64,000 bases of DNA from Sisyra terminalis (Eukaryota; Arthropoda; Insecta; Neuroptera; Sisyridae): the NCBI GenBank assembly GCA_958496175.1, contig OY292277.1, forward strand, positions 48,433,050 to 48,497,049, written 5' to 3'. Position 1 is the stretch's first letter, and each line of letters opens with the position of its first letter. Shown one piece after another: positions 61,611 to 64,000 of the stretch. Made by a program: the position numbers and the translations under genes. The notes below the pieces were generated by a model. It was not told the origin of the DNA. It searched no databases and saw nothing but the letters and a program-made list of their open reading frames with translations.

Positions 61611-63480
61611 AAAAAATTAAATTATATAAAAAAAACAATACCATTGTGCTAACTTCTTACTATCCCATTGTATCACATCACAAACATACTTATAGACATC
61701 TTTAAAATTTTATTGTCTAATTGGTATAGGGTAAATCATAGGTCTACTGAATAATTTGGTAAAAAAAATCAGTGAAATTTATCCTATCAGATAAAGTACA
61801 TTGGTAAGAAGTTATCGTGGTTGATATATTGAAAATTGAGTTGGAAACTTAAAAATCGACAACAAAATAAAAAAGCTCCATAAGTTTTCCTTTTATTCCC
61901 TATGCATATATATCAAAAATGATTTTTTTAAGACTTGATTTCCTATAATTTTCCTTAAGCCACAATATGTCGAAGTAGAGAAATTGGGTTGCAAAAGAAA
62001 TCCGATAAATGATCTTCGTCGAAAGCAACTGAAATGTTTTAATCTCTCCGTTTGTCATATCCCTGAGAAATGTCACACGAATTGCTTCGCACTGATAATC
62101 CGAGAACTGTTTCTAAATTGAAACTTGATAATCTGAAAACAAGTTAAGTGCCATTGTAGAAAATCTTTTGTGAAACATTCTTAATCTCGAATGAAACTTT
62201 ATATTATATCGCATTAACTTCGTACCAACTTTTCCAAGTAATTTAAATAGTAATGGTAATGTTAACAGTTCTTCAGTGTCCCACCGCCAGCTCCATTCCG
62301 AAAATAGTTTTTCCCTCGAAACTTTTCACTAAGCAAAACCAGCTTAACAAAGTTTTATATTGCAATTCAATGGCAATTGTGAGACAACCAATCAAGACGC
62401 GGCGCATTTTTAGTTTTCGTCCACAAAATATTGAGAAAACGGCAATTGGAATATAATTTCTGGCGAATTATATGGCGGAAATGGGGCGGTTTATTGTTAA
62501 TAGTATTTGGATGGTTTGTGAAGAGTTCTCCAACATCTGGGAGGGTAAGATAATAATAATGTATAACCGACACGCTGTAAAAATGCGGATATTTCTCGAG
62601 TTTTAACAATACAGTTACGTTTTAGAATCATTAGAGAATTGTATCAAACTTTTGCAATGTAATATTGCACAACGGTTATATTGTGAAAACATCAACTTTA
62701 TGAACTTTCAAGTTCTCTTTGAGTTTCCTATTTAAAACTACAATATTCAAATTTGAATAGGTTGAGCTGCTCATACAATCTCTCGGTAAATATGTTTATT
62801 TTGTTGAAGTAATATTTTTCTATAAGTATTTGCCTCTTTTCAAGATATTGGTAAGTTCAATATTAGTTTTGACGATGCTAAATTCGTAAATATTTGTCTT
62901 TGGAAAATTATAAATAAGAAGCACAAATGCAATTAAAGTTTATTTTAATAACTTCTGCACAAAACTATTGGGAACTTAGTGAAAATAAAATATCGAAAAA
63001 TATTTACACAAACTTTTGAATGCTTTTTTTTCTCAAATACCAATAAGATTAAGCTTAAAAGAAAGTTTCGGCAGCTTTTGTGGACCAATAAATTTCCTTC
63101 TTTGATGTATCTTTTTCAAACAATTTAAATTGGGACAATAATCCAAACAATTACTTTTGAATACCAACAGTTAAATCATTATTGCAAATCATTAAATAAA
63201 TCTAATTGACAGAATTTTTTATTGATTTATTGGGCTAAGACGAGCAAATTTCGTTCAAAATATTTATCTTCAAAGGTTCCAGCAGTACAGTTTGGCAACA
63301 TTTTCTTACCACAAAATCTGTATTTACCAATATATAAGTTTGGGTAAATTTCTTTATACTTTATACTTTCTTTATATATTAAGAACCGTTTCAGTTAAAA
63401 TTACTTTTAAACAATGACATTAAAGTTTGTTTTTTTGTGAAGTTTTAATAATTCTCTTAGGTTAGAAGAGAAGTGATGTA
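61611..63480. other. No recognised gene
   Basis: AT-rich. A slightly GC-richer stretch at 62,270-62,500 holds frames of 67-80 codons on both strands without recognisable domains. Confidence 0.45.
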
Positions 63481-64000
63481 TCAATAGTCAGTGGCGTAGC
63501 TACCTAGGGGCTAGGTGGGGCAGTGCCCCGGGGCCCTCAAGCTTAGGAGGGCCTCAAACCCTCACCAGATATCTTGATCGAACTGAACTTTTGGAAATTC
63601 AGTTGGAAGTTCCCCAATTATGTAAGGAAATAATGAGCAAATATGGAGTGGTAGAATGCGACCTAACGGAAGTATTTACAGCAATGTTATTATTCTTTAC
63701 AACTCCTGTTACTTCTGCAGCAGCTGAAAGGTCATTTAACAAATTAAAAATAATAAAAAATGATTTAAGAAATAATATAGGCCAAATTCGACTCCGATAT
63801 TTATCGCTAATAGCAATTGAAAACAAAACTGCACCAAGCCTGGATTTAAACGAAGTCATTGATACTTTTGCGAAAACTAAAGCTAGGAAAAAATTGTAAA
63901 TATAATTGTTATTTAGTCAGTTGGTAGGGCTGACCTTTATAAAATAAACCCTTGAATCTTCTCTATTTCGTTTTATTAGCCAAACCTACCCCAAGTATTA
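63481..64000 (+). mobile_element. hAT transposon, internally deleted, with terminal end and C-terminal domain
   Basis: CAGTGGCGTAGCTACCTAGG begins at 63,489, the classic start of insect hAT elements with GGGGC-rich subterminal sequence; the eight bases before it (TCAATAGT) would be the target duplication. Only about 100 bases in, a frame (63,591-63,899; first ATG near 63,632) encodes the hAT C-terminal dimerisation region: TTPVTSAAAERSFNKLKIIK and RLRYLSLIAIEN. The rest of the transposase is missing, so this is an internally deleted copy. The 3' TIR is not reached before the window ends or has been lost. Confidence 0.8.
63591..63899 (+). pseudogene. hAT transposase C-terminal dimerisation fragment
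   Basis: About 90-100 residues, with the conserved AAAERSFNKLK...LRNNIGQIRL..L block of the hAT C-terminal domain (ZMYM1-like type), by which transposase subunits multimerise. The catalytic DDE core and N-terminal zinc finger are absent. The frame is intact to its TAA at 63,897-63,899. It lies just inside the element's 5' end rather than the 3' end, which shows a large internal deletion. Confidence 0.85.

Overview
The window is eukaryotic and almost certainly an insect chromosome: it is AT-rich, has a spliced two-pore potassium channel gene with a 60-bp intron, and carries remnants of jockey-type LINEs, hAT transposons, Helitron-like elements and foldback elements. I cannot name the species; a beetle or similar insect would fit, but that is a guess. 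No prokaryotic, CRISPR, rRNA or true tRNA feature was seen.

Layout. (1) 1-28,045: an uninterrupted tandem satellite with a monomer of about 340 bp (about 82 copies), low divergence, and visible higher-order blocks. The array runs off the left edge. (2) 28,046-35,270: a very large inverted repeat of about 7.2 kb centred near 31,535. Its arms are themselves palindromes, so a module of about 1 kb occurs four times in alternating orientation, each with a tRNA-like pol III B-box motif and a cluster of TGACGTCA octamers. The outer parts of both arms carry matching splice-site-flanked exon-like blocks. (3) 35,271-36,430: about 3.4 degenerate copies of the same satellite in opposite orientation, so the mirror symmetry continues into the satellite on both sides. 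(4) 36,780-38,643, minus strand: the only well-supported host gene, a K2P potassium channel. Its reading frame continues for 143 codons past an in-frame TGA-C stop, making it a candidate stop-codon readthrough gene. (5) 38,947-64,000: a transposon graveyard. It holds two Helitron-like elements (one in each orientation), two RNase H LINE fragments plus a reverse-transcriptase 3' fragment, a transposon-derived C-terminal fragment, two hAT remnants with recognisable TIRs, a TTAA-flanked TIR element, and a 1.2-kb foldback element that split a LINE and left an 8-bp target duplication. Between these is AT-rich DNA in which I see no gene.

The genes do not form a pathway. The window looks like the edge of a heterochromatic satellite block facing a neuronal-type ion-channel gene about 0.4 kb away. 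The observations most worth a second look are the nested palindrome with pol III-like modules at the satellite boundary and the K2P readthrough candidate.
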